Below are positions 35,876-47,674 of a stretch of 64,000 bases of DNA, in pieces. Under the pieces are notes generated by a model. The model ran no database searches, was not told the DNA's origin, and saw only the letters and a list, made by a program, of their open reading frames with translations. The position numbers were made by a program, and so were the translations under genes. The first letter of the stretch is position 1. Every line of letters starts with the position of its first letter. Source of the DNA: Pogonophryne albipinna (taxonomy: Eukaryota > Chordata > Actinopteri > Perciformes > Artedidraconidae); the NCBI GenBank assembly GCA_028583405.1, contig CM053243.1, positions 19,075,550 to 19,139,549 of the forward strand, given 5' to 3'.

Positions 35876-38800
35876 TCATACAGTATGTTTAGGCATCCCA
35901 TCAGATCCAATTAGATGCTGAGTGGGATCTTCCACAACACGAGGGCCTGGTCCAGCCTTAAACACAAACAATGAAAGATCATTAGGAAGTTATCCTCTGA
36001 AATTGTGTCTGTGTTAACATGGAAATACACAATTTAAAGCCTTGCAAATAAAGTCTTTACTTGAATAGAAATGATGTGTAATAAAGCATTCATCTGTATT
36101 CATGAACTCATTCACTTAGTCTAACATAATTTTAGCAGAGGAACCAAAATCTACCACAATCTTCAACTAACACAATGTTACATAAGGGCAGTTAAAGGAA
36201 GTGTTGACATCAATTACAATGTATCTAGCAATCTGATAACTGATATATCGCATTTCTTTTCAAGACAATGTGCAGCCTTAAGAAAACACACCAATACATA
36301 TAAATCAAAACAGAAAACATTGATTTTAGGTTGCTGTAAACTTATAGAACAACAGAGGGATTATATCAGTGGGTATGTTTGTGTACCTTTGTACTAATAA
36401 TGTAGCTGATTCCTTTTGGCATAGGCTCTAGACCAATAGCCTGTTTCAGCTCCTCGGAAAGAGCAGCTTGGTTAACTGGAAGGCCCTGAATAAACCTGCA
36501 GAGAAGGAAGAAACACTCATTGACCCATTTCAAAGAAGCTAACAAACCTTAATAGATAGTATACAACAGCTTATAGGAGCCACACAAACACCCATCTATC
36601 AGTGTATATTTATGTACATTAGTTAAATGTTTTGATAAATCAAGTAGTTTGTATGACAGTTATTTTTTGAAGACCTAAAGCCAACTAGGTCGGGTATCTG
36701 TCCACTCACTGTCCTCCGTTGCTCTCAGGGGGGAAGAAATGTTGCACTGCCTGAACAAACTCGGGAACATGCTGCTGCAGAGTGTAGATCACAGCGTTGG
36801 GGCCTGCATCAAATGTGTAGGCCAACTGGAGGGGAAGACACAGAAGGGACCGTCATACAGAGAGTTAAAAAATCCACCTCCACAAGTTTCACATCTTCAT
36901 TACACCATCTCAGAAATTCAGCTTCATACCCTGAGAAACATTTCTTACACAAGAAAAACATACAACTTTGTAGCAGCAGTGATACAAAAGGGAGAAGACT
37001 ACAGTTATACATAATGTACAATATCATAAGACATACACACTGCCACAGAACAATCGTCTGCAGAACATTTAAAGCATGTTTGTAGTTAAGATGTTTAAGC
37101 TAAATTGAACTACAACTGCATAAATGATAACTAATATTTTACAAGCAACTTCAAAGTTGTATGAATAATTATCTGACCTTCAAAGCAGCCATGTTTTAAA
37201 TGATTACTCTATTTCTTTTTGAAAATATCTTAATCCTTGCTTTCCTAGACGGCGCCGGTGATGATGGCTGCCGTGTCTTTTGCTCCTCTCCAAGGCTGCC
37301 TTTTTTCCCACTTTATTTCACTATTATTTGATTTATTGTGTTGCACTGTTGGAGGAGCCTGTGACCTACGATTTTCATTGTCATAACTACATTGTAGCTA
37401 TGTACAAATGACAATAAAAGTCTTGAATCCAGAGTTGTATTATTGTTGCATAATAATGCAGTAAGAAATACAAAAATGGTTTAAATATAGAAATAAAGAG
37501 AATAGATACATAAACAGCTGTCCAAAGCTATTCCTAGAGATCTACAGGAGAGTGAAGTTGCTCACCCTTGTCTCCCCGTAGTGTCTGTTATACCGATGCA
37601 CCAAGTTGATAACCTGTTGAGACACACTGTTGAGGTAGAAGATAGGAGGGTATGTGTCAAGGCAGGTTGCATGGAACTGGTTACTGTCCTTCATGGTTAG
37701 TTCAGCAAATGCAACAAAGTCCTTTTCCCGCACCGCTTCAATCATCTCCTCCATCCGGCCCGGGACGACAGACTCTGCCCGGTGCTGCAGACACAGAACC
37801 AAGATAAGAGTGTAAATGAAGATATTCTTCACTTTTAACAGTATTGACAGTAATGTAAGTATACTAACAGTTAATGTAAGTGAACAAAGTACCTTTAGGA
37901 GACAGCTTGTTTGTACACTGGTTTGCATCCCAGATGTGCTTCCAACTGACTTCTTCTCAGCACTGGCCTGTGGAAAAGTGCATTCATTACACCTGATATA
38001 CATTTTCTATTTTTAAATTAAAAAAGTGTTCACTAGACTAGACAATGTGTTTGCTCTACATGTTGCAAAAAATATTGTCATTCATAGTAGTAAATAAATA
38101 AAGTATGCAATATTCACAATAGATGATCAGTGCAGTTCAATCAGGACAAAATTATCATGAATTCACAGTTCTCCAAAACAAAAATGGACCTACCACAAGT
38201 ACAAGGATTCTGAGCTCAGGCCAATGAGTCTCTGGCTCCACCTGCTGGGCTAGACTGTCCTTGCCATCATCTTTCTGTCCCATGATCCACTGCACGAACC
38301 CTCCATACATACTGCGGCATGCGCTGCCTGAGCCTTGCCGAGCAATCCCAGACAACTCCCCCTCTGTGCCAAACACCCGGGCCAGAGTGTAAACTGCAAC
38401 ACAAAGAAAAAAAAAAAGGGAGTTAGAGCAGAGGAGGCTGAGTAATATGTATCTAATATCAGATAGACTGGTTATTTAAGAAAAGGCACACAATAAGATA
38501 TATAGATAGATACTTTATTGATCCCAATTTGGGAAATTATTTTGTTACAGAAGCATCATCAGTGTGTTCAGACATTAAAATAAAAATACTTAAAAAGTGG
38601 AATAGAGAATTAACAACTAAAACATAAAAGTAAAAATTAAATTAAATATGATATCATATCCTATATAAACATTATAAACAGCATAATAATTCTGGATAAT
38701 TAAAAAAGGCAATATAATCAAAGAATAAGTATAATCAAACTGGTTTTATTCTATGCTGAAAGCAACTTTTGAGCTTTTACTATTAAAAAAGAATACTTTA

Positions 38801-40540
38801 AAGTCATTAGTGTAGTGCGCACTCTCACCTAAACAAGCAAATCCAGCAGCAGAGGAGGCGAGCCCGGCAGCAGTGGGGAAGTTGTTAACCGAGCAGATGT
38901 GGACTTTGAGAGACAGAACAGACGGATCCAGAGCAGGGTCCCCATCATTACGTCTCTTCCTTGCTAGTCTGCGAACTAAATACCAAAACAAGTAAGGATG
39001 ACATAGTGGCTTGCGCTGTCTCTAACTCATCTGTGTTTTAAAGAGGGTATATTAACAGACAGGACTCACTTTCTCTCAGACAGGACTGTAGTCTTGGATG
39101 GGTTATATCCTCCTCTTTGCCATTTAGCCATATTCGATCTTCTTTAAATGATCTGCTAGTTGCAATCGTTGTGGTTGTTTTCAGCTGAAAAGAAGGAGGA
39201 CATGTCAGATATACATGTGTTGTTACTATCTTATCACTAACACAAAGTCATATAAGGAAACACATATGACACCATTTAGGCACACATCATGGAAATTAAT
39301 CATTTATTTGTAATGGCAAAAAAAAGTTTACAGTGACCATGGAGCACAACAACGATATTATGTCAGCTCTGCTACAGAGTTTGTCAAAACATTGTTTTGC
39401 CCATAGTGAGCATGAAAGAGACATTGCATGACAAATCACAAGTGAATATAAATATTTCATGACTGACCTCAAAACTGTAAATACTTTAACATAAACATGC
39501 CACGAGAAGCATTGTTGAATAAGCCTCTTTACTTTTATTTATGGTATCCTTTAATGATGACAGGAAAACAGAGCTGTTCACTGTATCAGCTCTGGATAAC
39601 AATTGACACAAAAACAACCCTTTTCCAACAGAAACCACATTCAAAGTCTGCTTGATGAATTTAAATTTTTTTTTAAATACCTGGTCTTGATGCAATGTGA
39701 CGCTCAACGATGAATTAATGGGTAGAATTAATTCTTCATTTCTTTTTCCCCCTGAAAAGAAAGTAGACCAAGATTTACACATGATGTATACATGAATTAT
39801 CAAATCAAATCAGGTTTTATTTATATAGCACATTTTAAAACCAATTTTTGGTTGAGCCAATAAATAACACATTACTACAATCGCAAACAGAAGACAATAA
39901 ATTACAACAGCAAATATAAAAATCGAACACAGGGAAATGTCATGAGTCGTGCTCCACTCTGACTAGAAGGCCAGGGAGAAGAATTATTATAAGATTGATA
40001 CAACAGAGGTGGGAAGTAACTAAGTACATGTATTCAAGTGCTGCACTAAAGTACAATTTTGTGATACTTGTTCTTTACTTGAGTTTTGCATGTTCTGCTT
40101 CTTTGTACTTCTGAGTATTTTTGGTACTTTGAGTATTTTTTTATGCCAAGACTTTTCTACTTTTACTTGAGTAACATTTTGAATGCAGGACTTTTACTAT
40201 GATCAGAGTTTGTATACACTCTGGAACTTCTACTTTTACTTAAGTACAACATCTGAGTACTTCTCCCACTTCTGTGATACAATGACACGATATTAAAATG
40301 CTCAACTGTAAACGTTTCCCTTTAATGCAGTAAAACATCCCGAACAGGTCGCCATAGAACAATAACACGTAAAATATTGTCGTTTTGGATTAAATGATCA
40401 TTGTTTCTTAAAGCTAACTTAAACTCAGAACACAAGCATGCACACAAGTCGAGGTGATACTTACAGTATTTGATGACAGCTATATTCACTGGAGCGGTGC
40501 ATGTAACTATGTTTGGCTTTTCCATAGTATTCTCAGGCAT
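35876..40540 (-). CDS. mvd: MVD, diphosphomevalonate decarboxylase, complete, 10 exons
   Basis: The enzyme converts mevalonate-5-diphosphate and ATP to isopentenyl diphosphate, ADP, phosphate and CO2 in the mevalonate pathway. Exons on the minus strand: 40540-40465, 39751-39681, 39184-39070, 38975-38829, 38393-38194, 37967-37893, 37784-37566, 36825-36710, 36495-36387, 35956-35876; stop 35876-35878. All phases agree and give 402 residues (human 400). Family landmarks: [17 protein letters not shown] near the start, [11 protein letters not shown], the GHMP-kinase ATP loop [12 protein letters not shown] at about residues 121-132, [17 protein letters not shown], and [11 protein letters not shown] with the catalytic Asp at about residue 307. 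Nothing is missing or broken, so it is expected to be functional. Introns carry a hAT-like MITE (40004-40274), an L2-type tail, a LINE-like fragment (37247-37435) and a SINE tail (38500-38545). Confidence 0.97.
37247..37435 (+). repeat. Short LINE-derived fragment in MVD intron
   Basis: It begins GACGGCGCCGGTGATGATGG and ends with TTGCACTGTTGGAGGAGCC, then GACAATAAAAGTC. It looks like the 5' and 3' ends of a LINE joined with the middle deleted. Related tail sequence lies at 15630-15735. Confidence 0.5.
38500..38545. repeat. SINE tail remnant
   Basis: GATAGATACTTTATTGATCCC followed by AATTTGGGAAATT is the typical 3' tail of fish tRNA-derived SINEs, read in reverse. No head is present. Confidence 0.55.
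39800..39990 (-). repeat. L2-type LINE 3'-end fragment in MVD intron 1
   Basis: CAGGTTTTATTTATATAGCAC is the reverse complement of the usual L2 3' terminus in fish. The rest is non-coding. Compare the longer copy at 54905-55730. Confidence 0.5.
39996..40282. mobile_element. hAT-like MITE with perfect 8-bp duplication
   Basis: The element at 40004-40274 (271 bp) starts CAGAGGTGGGAAGTAACT and ends GAGTACTTCTCCCACTTCTG. Both flanks are TGATACAA (39996-40003 and 40275-40282). Its ends and duplication length fit hAT. It is in MVD intron 1 and non-coding, made of repeated TTTACTT/AAGTAC motifs. Confidence 0.85.
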
Positions 40541-42058
40541 AGCTGTTTATGTAAACCAGTGTTTATATTGATAACACTGTACCTGAATACTCGGAAATAC
40601 ACTTTAAATGCTCCTCAGGGTTTAGCAGTCACAGTTAAGCTAACACTGTACAACCTTACTACAGCTTTTCATCGAGCTGTTTTCCGATTGGCTGTTGTCG
40701 AACATGTGGCTTAGCCTGTGACCAATCAGAGCTAAGCCGTGTTGCCGTGCCAATGAGAGATCATCTGACCACATCGTGCGAAAATCGGGCAATAACAGAG
40801 ACCATCCCACAACACTGCCTCACTGATGAAAGGGGTAGAGTTACGATACGATATACTTTATTGTCCCCGTAAGGAAATTTGTTCTGGACTCCGTCCTGCA
40901 GTTCCGCATACATATACATTATTCAGGTCTTTTAAATGTATACTAATTTAAACATACTTAAAATACTATGTATTTACCTGAGCATCACTTACACCCCTTT
41001 AGGCATTATTATAGCATTTGTACTGTATCACTGTACATGTTGAGCCTGATAACCATTATTATTACACTACTGTATATGTTTACATTTGTAATATTGTGAT
41101 ATATTGTAGTAAAATGTGCACATGTTTCCTATATATATAGCAATAATATATAAGAATATTTGTATTTGATTTTTTTCTAGAATTGTGCAACTATTATATC
41201 TAATTTCTCCCTACTAAATCAAATATTCTGACTGAACAGCCTTGGGAAAGTAAAATGATTATGATATTCAATAATTTTTAGACCAATCTGACTTGTAATA
41301 CTTGTATTGTATACGCTCTAGGCTGTAGTTAGATAAGTACACATTATAATTGTTTTATTCAGTGTGATACACGGTGTTGCAAGTACTGCACTTTAGTGCA
41401 ATTTGGGGTATATCATACTTGAGTATTTCCATTGTGTACTACTGTATTATATTTCAGATGTTAATTGCACACACATTTGATGACCTTAATAACTATATAT
41501 CCATGTTAAACTAAGCAGTACATGGCAGTGTATATGTAAAGTTTTAAGAATAAGAACTGGGTAACACATATTTTTACATTTATTTGAGATTTCTGTTTTT
41601 AATGCATAATTCAGTGTTGTACGCAAAACTCCTTTCATCTTGCTGCTCCTTTCTTTAATGAGCATTTCTTCATCTTCCATTGGACATTGTAGGAACACAA
41701 AAGTGTATAGCAATGATGAATGTTATTAAATCTGTATTGTTTGCAGTCATTAAAGCTGACTGTAAAGTTATGGTAACTCCAGCTTACTTATTAAAGGAGA
41801 TGCAACAGTTATAAATATGTTTCCATTGGTTTTTTGACTGTGGCTTGGTACTTTCATGAAATACATATCTTATTCATACTTTTCAGTTGAAAAGTAGTTG
41901 CATACACTTTGCCATCTGTTGACTCTTTAAACTATTGATTCAGCAGAAATACAGAAACAGAAAACTATGTATATGTTGGTGAGGATACTGTGTAGTGATG
42001 CTGCAAAGTGTGTCTCTTCTTGAGTTGGGTATATCCCAATCATGAGAAGGGCCTTGAC

Positions 42059-42089
<31 letters not shown>

Positions 42090-42717
42090 TGTAAAACCCC
42101 CTACATTTTCCAAATGTCAGAAGGGTTCACCACTCTTTCATAAAATAACTAATCATTTAAAAATGGTTAATTAGAAAAAAACAACATTTAAAATGTAAGA
42201 CTTTTTAAATTGTTTTATGTAAACCTTTAACATACATCTCAGCAAAAAGAAAACATCCAAGTGCAACATACAAATGTTGGCCTGAATAAAGAGCAATGTG
42301 TTTATTAACAAAACAGTCTAGATAAAATGCACCAACAGCAGTGCACTTTGTATAGCTTCTTGTGATTGAACAGAACAATTAAACATGGTGAAAAAAAAAG
42401 AGTAACTACTGAGAAGGACTTGGAGTAAAACAGTGCCATCAGCTGTTAGGGGTACAACACAGCCAGAGCAAATTTGTAGCAACTTGTTTGAAAAGAGATC
42501 ACAAAAGAGCCCCTTCTTTGACACTGTGTGTATTATACTGCCTACCAGTTATGTCAACATTTAACTCCACTTTGTTCTTTCCTCTTGGTAATGTCGTTCC
42601 AGAGACACACATCAGATAGTGTGGAATCCCAGGTTCTACTAACAGGTCAAAGACAGTATCAGAGGCCGAGTAAAGCAGATCCTCTCCTGTTTTTTGGCCT
42701 GTTCCTCCAGTTTAAAG
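40541..42717. other. MVD upstream region / PDCD5 3' flank
   Basis: No exon was recognised. A SINE-like tail lies at about 40847-40905 (ATACTTTATTGTCCCCG). An ATC trinucleotide microsatellite lies at 42062-42089. The region just left of 42717 should contain the PDCD5 3'UTR. A 75-codon reverse frame at 41486-41713 has no family resemblance. Confidence 0.5.
42062..42089. repeat. ATC microsatellite
   Basis: Nine tandem CAT/ATC trinucleotides. Confidence 0.9.
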
Positions 42718-44619
42718 TTAGTCATCATCCTCATCATCTGAGTCCATCACCCTCCGCCTGTTGAACTAAAGAGAGCATACATTTTGTAAGATAGAGAAGT
42801 GACGGATAATACATCAAACATAGGAGATACTTCAGAGGGACTTACTGTCACAGTCATCTTCTTCTCGGTTTGCTGACAGACTTTTTCTAGAATCTCGATC
42901 AAGCCCGACTCTGAAATCTGACAAAAACAAAAAACACTTATTGCTCTGCTCGCAGGAGAAGGAATATCTATAACAGTGCATCAAGTGCATCAAACATCAG
43001 AAAGTGGTGGACTTACCTTTCCTCCCAACTTTCCAAAACGAGCCATTTGAATGAGATAATTTTCCACTGCATTGGCCTTATCCGGCTTCACTAAAGCAAG
43101 ATTGTTCACTGAAAAAAAGAAGAAGATAGAAATATTATTCACATGCAGCACTGAACGTTTATCAAAAATCCAGTAAGAGGAGCTTTAGGGTTTCCTAGTA
43201 AATCCTTTATGACACTTTCAGTGAATAGAAACCACTCATAAGTTGTGTTTCATGTTGAATGTTTGTTGATTTTCACACACATTTTGCATTATAGTTTTGC
43301 GTCCTTTTTTTATATTCCAAAGAAATAAACATATTAAATGATTGCACTTTATTGTAGATAGCATGATCAACTTAAAAAAGTTATTTGAATAGATATAACA
43401 ATAAATATGAGAGCGAACTTACATCTGGCCCGGGCAGACTGGTCCAAAACCTGAGCCAATATAGTGTTCCTCATGTCCGTTTCTCTGTGAATGAAATTGA
43501 AAATATTACCACATCAGCAATCACTGTCAAAATCTACAATTGGGACGAGTAAAGGAAAACAGTAAAGAACAATTATTAAACTTTCGCCATCAGAACAGTG
43601 GATTTCTCCAGATTGGTCCCACAGCTACACAGGTTTAATATGATATAAAATGTTTATTACTTTTCTTTAAGATATACTGTAACTCGGAACCATCATCTCA
43701 AAAAGGTTGGTAGATAACATTTCCAGGTGTTCTTGTATACAAATGTTGTTTTTGTTCTAATGTTACCTTTGTTTGGCCTCCTCTCCTTGTTGCTGATTAT
43801 TTGAGGCATCCTGAAAGAACAGGTTAGAGCACCATTACATAAAGGTTATATTTGTGTGTAACCTCTTAAATGTAATCATCACTTATATGTCTAGCCACTG
43901 ATATGTGTAAGATTGATATGTTGGATACATTTTTATTTGAAAAAAAGAGAAAGCACTGCCTTGCAGGGAAAGCTAAAAAATTGCAAGAATATAATAGTTT
44001 TGTAAAAAGTACAAGTATAAATTAATTACATTCTTACAACAAGGTAGTTAGTCATACCTTCTTCAACTAACGTTTCAATTTGTTACGTGGATAGTAAAAA
44101 AAGAACCTTATGTTAATGAAGCTGGCCTGACTTCACACTTAACATTATTCTAACAGACAATTTATGAGAATACTTCACCCCATCTAAGCTCTACCCTGTA
44201 TTTGTGAAATGGGACAGAAATACATTTAAATAGGTTAAATTGTTCATAAGTCATTGTTTAATTTTGCTCAGCTAACACTGTCATTGTCATTTGGTGCAGA
44301 GCTAGCAGTGCAAATAATGGGACATTGGTTATTATTACTGTGATTTATCCAACTAAATACTGAGTTAATTACATTTCATGTAGATGCACATGGCTATCTT
44401 AGGAGGGCTGCATCTATTACCCTTACAGATGGTTAAATCATTTGAGTTTTGGTGACTGGTTTAGCCACACTAGCTAGCAGCATAATGAAGCTCTCTTCAG
44501 CATCTCCTTATAAGGCGGCCGTAAACACGCTTCTGCTCATGTTTTGTCCTTACCCCTTGCTTTGCCTGTAGTTCCGACATTCGTTGACGTCTAATTGCTT
44601 CTAATTCTTCGTCTGCCAT
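42718..44619 (-). CDS. pdcd5: PDCD5, programmed cell death 5, complete, 6 exons
   Basis: PDCD5 is a small helical protein that rises in apoptotic cells and associates with TIP60 and the CCT chaperonin. Exons on the minus strand: 44619-44554, 43810-43767, 43484-43423, 43108-43017, 42917-42846, 42765-42718; stop 42718-42720. Borders are GT/AG and phases agree, giving 127 residues (human 125). It starts [22 protein letters not shown]. Then come the family core [26 protein letters not shown] in two exons, [28 protein letters not shown] and the acidic end DSDDEDDD. The upstream Met in the same frame at 44721 is ignored because the protein family starts at MADEE. The second exon is the most variable part, as in other vertebrates. 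Confidence 0.97.
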
Positions 44620-44884
44620 GGTTAAGAATAGTGATGTGGACCCACAACAGTGAAAAGGAAAGCGGTAACGTAATAAAATGTGCCCAAATTCTCCTCTGAG
44701 GCAAGGCCCTACCCAGTCCAAGGGAGTGTAGTCAATTTCGGAAAAAACGATCCAAGGCTAAAGCAATCGAGAACAGAGTAATGATCACACAAGAAAAACA
44801 AGTTTTCAGTTTATGGTGTACTATGGTACTACCCTAATACTTAATAATTACAGCACAGCATAGGCGTCATTTGCGTCATTTGCA

Positions 44885-45118
44885 TTTAGAAGAAGAAGAA
44901 GATTCAACTTATTGTCAGGTACTATGTAACGAAACGGTTTCTCTGCATTTGACCCATCCTAGTGTTAGGAGCAGTGGGCTGCCATTATGCACGGCGCCCG
45001 GGGAGCAGTGTAGGGAACGGTGCCTTGCTCAGGGACACCTCGGTACCACATGGTCTTTCCGGGACTTGAACTGATGACCTTCCAGTTGCCAAGTCCCTGT
45101 GGACTTCGCCACCACCAC
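44885..45118 (-). repeat. tRNA-derived SINE, near full length
   Basis: Read on the minus strand, the head has an A-box-like TGGCGAAGTCC and a B-box-like AGTTCAAGTCC in tRNA spacing. The tail passes through GCAGAGAAACCGTTTCG to end in a TTCTTCTTCTTC tract (about 44886-44900). This is the uninterrupted counterpart of the split SINE at 13912-17090. It is not a functional tRNA gene: no cloverleaf can be completed beyond the promoter-like boxes. Confidence 0.75.
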
Positions 45119-46556
45119 CCAATATTTAATAAATAGCCTACATCCGCCAGCTCACGCGAATCCTCTTTTCTAATTTTCCAATAATGTGAATACAATTTTA
45201 AACCATTAAATCTTGTAGCACTCAAGTCCGTATAGCTTTGTTTCAATTGTTGTCTTTCTAGTATGTCTAGTAAGCATACTGCAATCATAGACGGACTGCA
45301 ATGCAATATTTGTCATATTAAAAGTCAAGTTCTACCAAAATCACTTCACACATGTCCTAACGATTCCCTGGTGGTTTGAATACATTAATAATATCTGCTT
45401 AAGCTTTTGCATCAAGGATTTTTGTATTTAATGCATTTGCTTTATTTTTTAGCGAATATTCTTTAAGAAACGTTTTATTTGTTTAATTATGTACTTTGGC
45501 CAGACACATCATTTATAAAATCTCGATTCGAACCCACGGTCTCATCTAGATATGGACTGCAGCTTTAACCACTGATACAGCTATACAGCAGCTTGTGCAG
45601 GCAGGATTGATTTGAAGTGACTCAATCACATTACCTTTTTTTCCATTATTTAATTATTATTTATTACATTTTTATTTGCTTTATATTATTATTATTATTT
45701 ATATTTTAATATTTATTTAATATTATTATTATTTTAAAATTTGAAATATTTTGTTATATTATTATTATTTTAAAAAATTATAAAATTCACCCACACACGC
45801 ATGCCATATTTTCTCCCACCACACTTCACTTTGCCATGCAGGAGGCGAACCACCGACCCTCTGGTTGTTAGACATCCATCCACTAAAACTTTCAAAAAAA
45901 CTTTAAAATAAAATCCTCGCCGACAGGGGGGCAGTCCCCCGGAGGTGTTGGGCCGTACTCTATATACACTGTACTCTCGGATATATTATTTATTGTATCA
46001 TAGCCTGATTTTATTAAACATTTGTCAAGCTGTTGAGGATGGGAATAGCCTATATTTTCACATGACTTCACAGGGTGTGTTCATGGTCCTTTTTGAGAGA
46101 ACAGTGCACTGTCAATGATTTGATGGTAATTAGTATTGGAATCAGTTTAGAATAAAATACATAGAGATGCTGGTGTTTTGTAAAAAATGTTAGCAGATGG
46201 ATTTACATGAACATTTATATAAAAAAAACACATTTTACAAGACATCTTTTTAATTGTTTTAATAAAATGTGGTAGGCCTATGTTACAATAACATTTTAAA
46301 ATAAGTGTTAAATCGATACCCTAATAATTACAGTGACCATGACTCATGATCACTGTAACCATAGTACTATGGTTCTTTAGTTTAGTTATGCTGATCATGA
46401 TATCATTAAGATCATTCAAATTGAGCAGTGTCTTGTCAATAGCTGTGACAGTTCAGCTGGTGCTGGGATGATTGTTTTTGGTGGAGTGGCCTCTGCGTGA
46501 TCCTTTAGACAGCTGATAGGTAGAGGAGGCCTCAGGAGGTTGATCACAGTTTATCT
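45119..46556. other. Intergenic, AT-rich; no gene seen
   Basis: An ATT-rich low-complexity tract runs from about 45640 to 45790. The right end should contain the URAH 3'UTR. No exon was recognised. Confidence 0.45.
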
Positions 46557-47674
46557 CTAGCTCCCTCTGTACGTACTATAGGAGAAACGACTCAGCAGCA
46601 GAGGGACATGGTGCTTTTGGCCTGGGTCAATTATAGTGAAGACAATCTGCAACAAAACACCAAACATGAAAGAGATTAACAATTACAAGTAAAAGATTTA
46701 TAGGATTGGTAACATGCATGTGAAATGTTAAAGGAGGATACTAAATAACTGATTAAGTAACACAAATATAGTACCATAACAAGCAAACAAAGGAGCACAA
46801 CAACTAGGAATGGAAGCTTTTTCCTCACCTCAACATACGGGTAAAAACAGGTCTCTCCCATACTCTCCCAGTACAGAGCCGTCTCAAAATGCAATCTATA
46901 CACACCAGCAATAAACATTTCTTTTGTAATGAGTCCAGGGCAGCGTCCATCAGCATTAGTGGCCCTGTTGAGACAAAATAGTATTGTAGACCTATGAATG
47001 ACAATACACATTGTCAAGTGTTGTTTTAGATGTTCCTGCGATCATAATTTGTGACTTTATGAGCTATTTTGACTGCGGCTGTCGTTTTTACCCAGAGGTC
47101 AGCAAACTCCAGGTTTTAGTGGTGGGGTCTTGTCGATAGAGACTGAGGGCCATGTTCGAGCCAGGGACACCCATCGCTGTGTTCAGCACATGGGTGCTCA
47201 GAGGACTAGGGGCTGCCATTGCTGTGATCTAAAGAACAATGAGTAAAACGTATATGATTCAATCTGAAGAAATCACATTAAACAACAATATTAATAATTA
47301 CACGAATATTTTTCTAATAGTTTCTTGAAGGGACATGGACTGTGATTTAATATGTATAAATCCTTAGGATAGTCAAATCACAATACATGAATCTCCCTTT
47401 AATAGCTAAATACTAAATATGCCATCCGACTGATTAATACAAACTCTTCACATCATATTTTTATGGCAAAATTGAATAAAATCTTCTTAAATGTTAGAAT
47501 TATTTCAGTGACTCAACTATTGGGCTATAAAATAAAGTATACAAAACAATACAACACATTAATTGTAATCTTATATTCTATTGAATAATTGTATTTTATT
47601 AAAGTTTGTTTTGTGCTTACCTTATTTTCAGGAAAAATATGACCCTTGAGTTGCTGCAGCCTGGACACACTCAT
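46557..47674 (-). CDS. urah: URAH, 5-hydroxyisourate hydrolase, complete, 4 exons
   Basis: This transthyretin-related enzyme hydrolyses 5-hydroxyisourate in uric acid breakdown, normally in the peroxisome. Exons on the minus strand: 47674-47621, 47228-47092, 46964-46829, 46646-46557; stop 46557-46559. Borders and phases agree and give 138 residues. Exon 1 encodes [18 protein letters not shown]; the RLQQLKGHI part fits the peroxisomal targeting signal 2 pattern (R-L-x5-H-hydrophobic). Family features: the STHVLNTA block with its active-site His, [25 protein letters not shown], the [17 protein letters not shown] end and the C-terminal YRGS that separates true hydrolases from transthyretin. A longer in-frame start at 47722 is possible; MSV is preferred because it places the targeting signal at the N-terminus. 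Confidence 0.95.

Noticed and set aside
44990..45118. Possible tRNA gene on the minus strand
   Set aside because: A- and B-box-like motifs are present, but it continues into a SINE body and tail and no cloverleaf can be folded.
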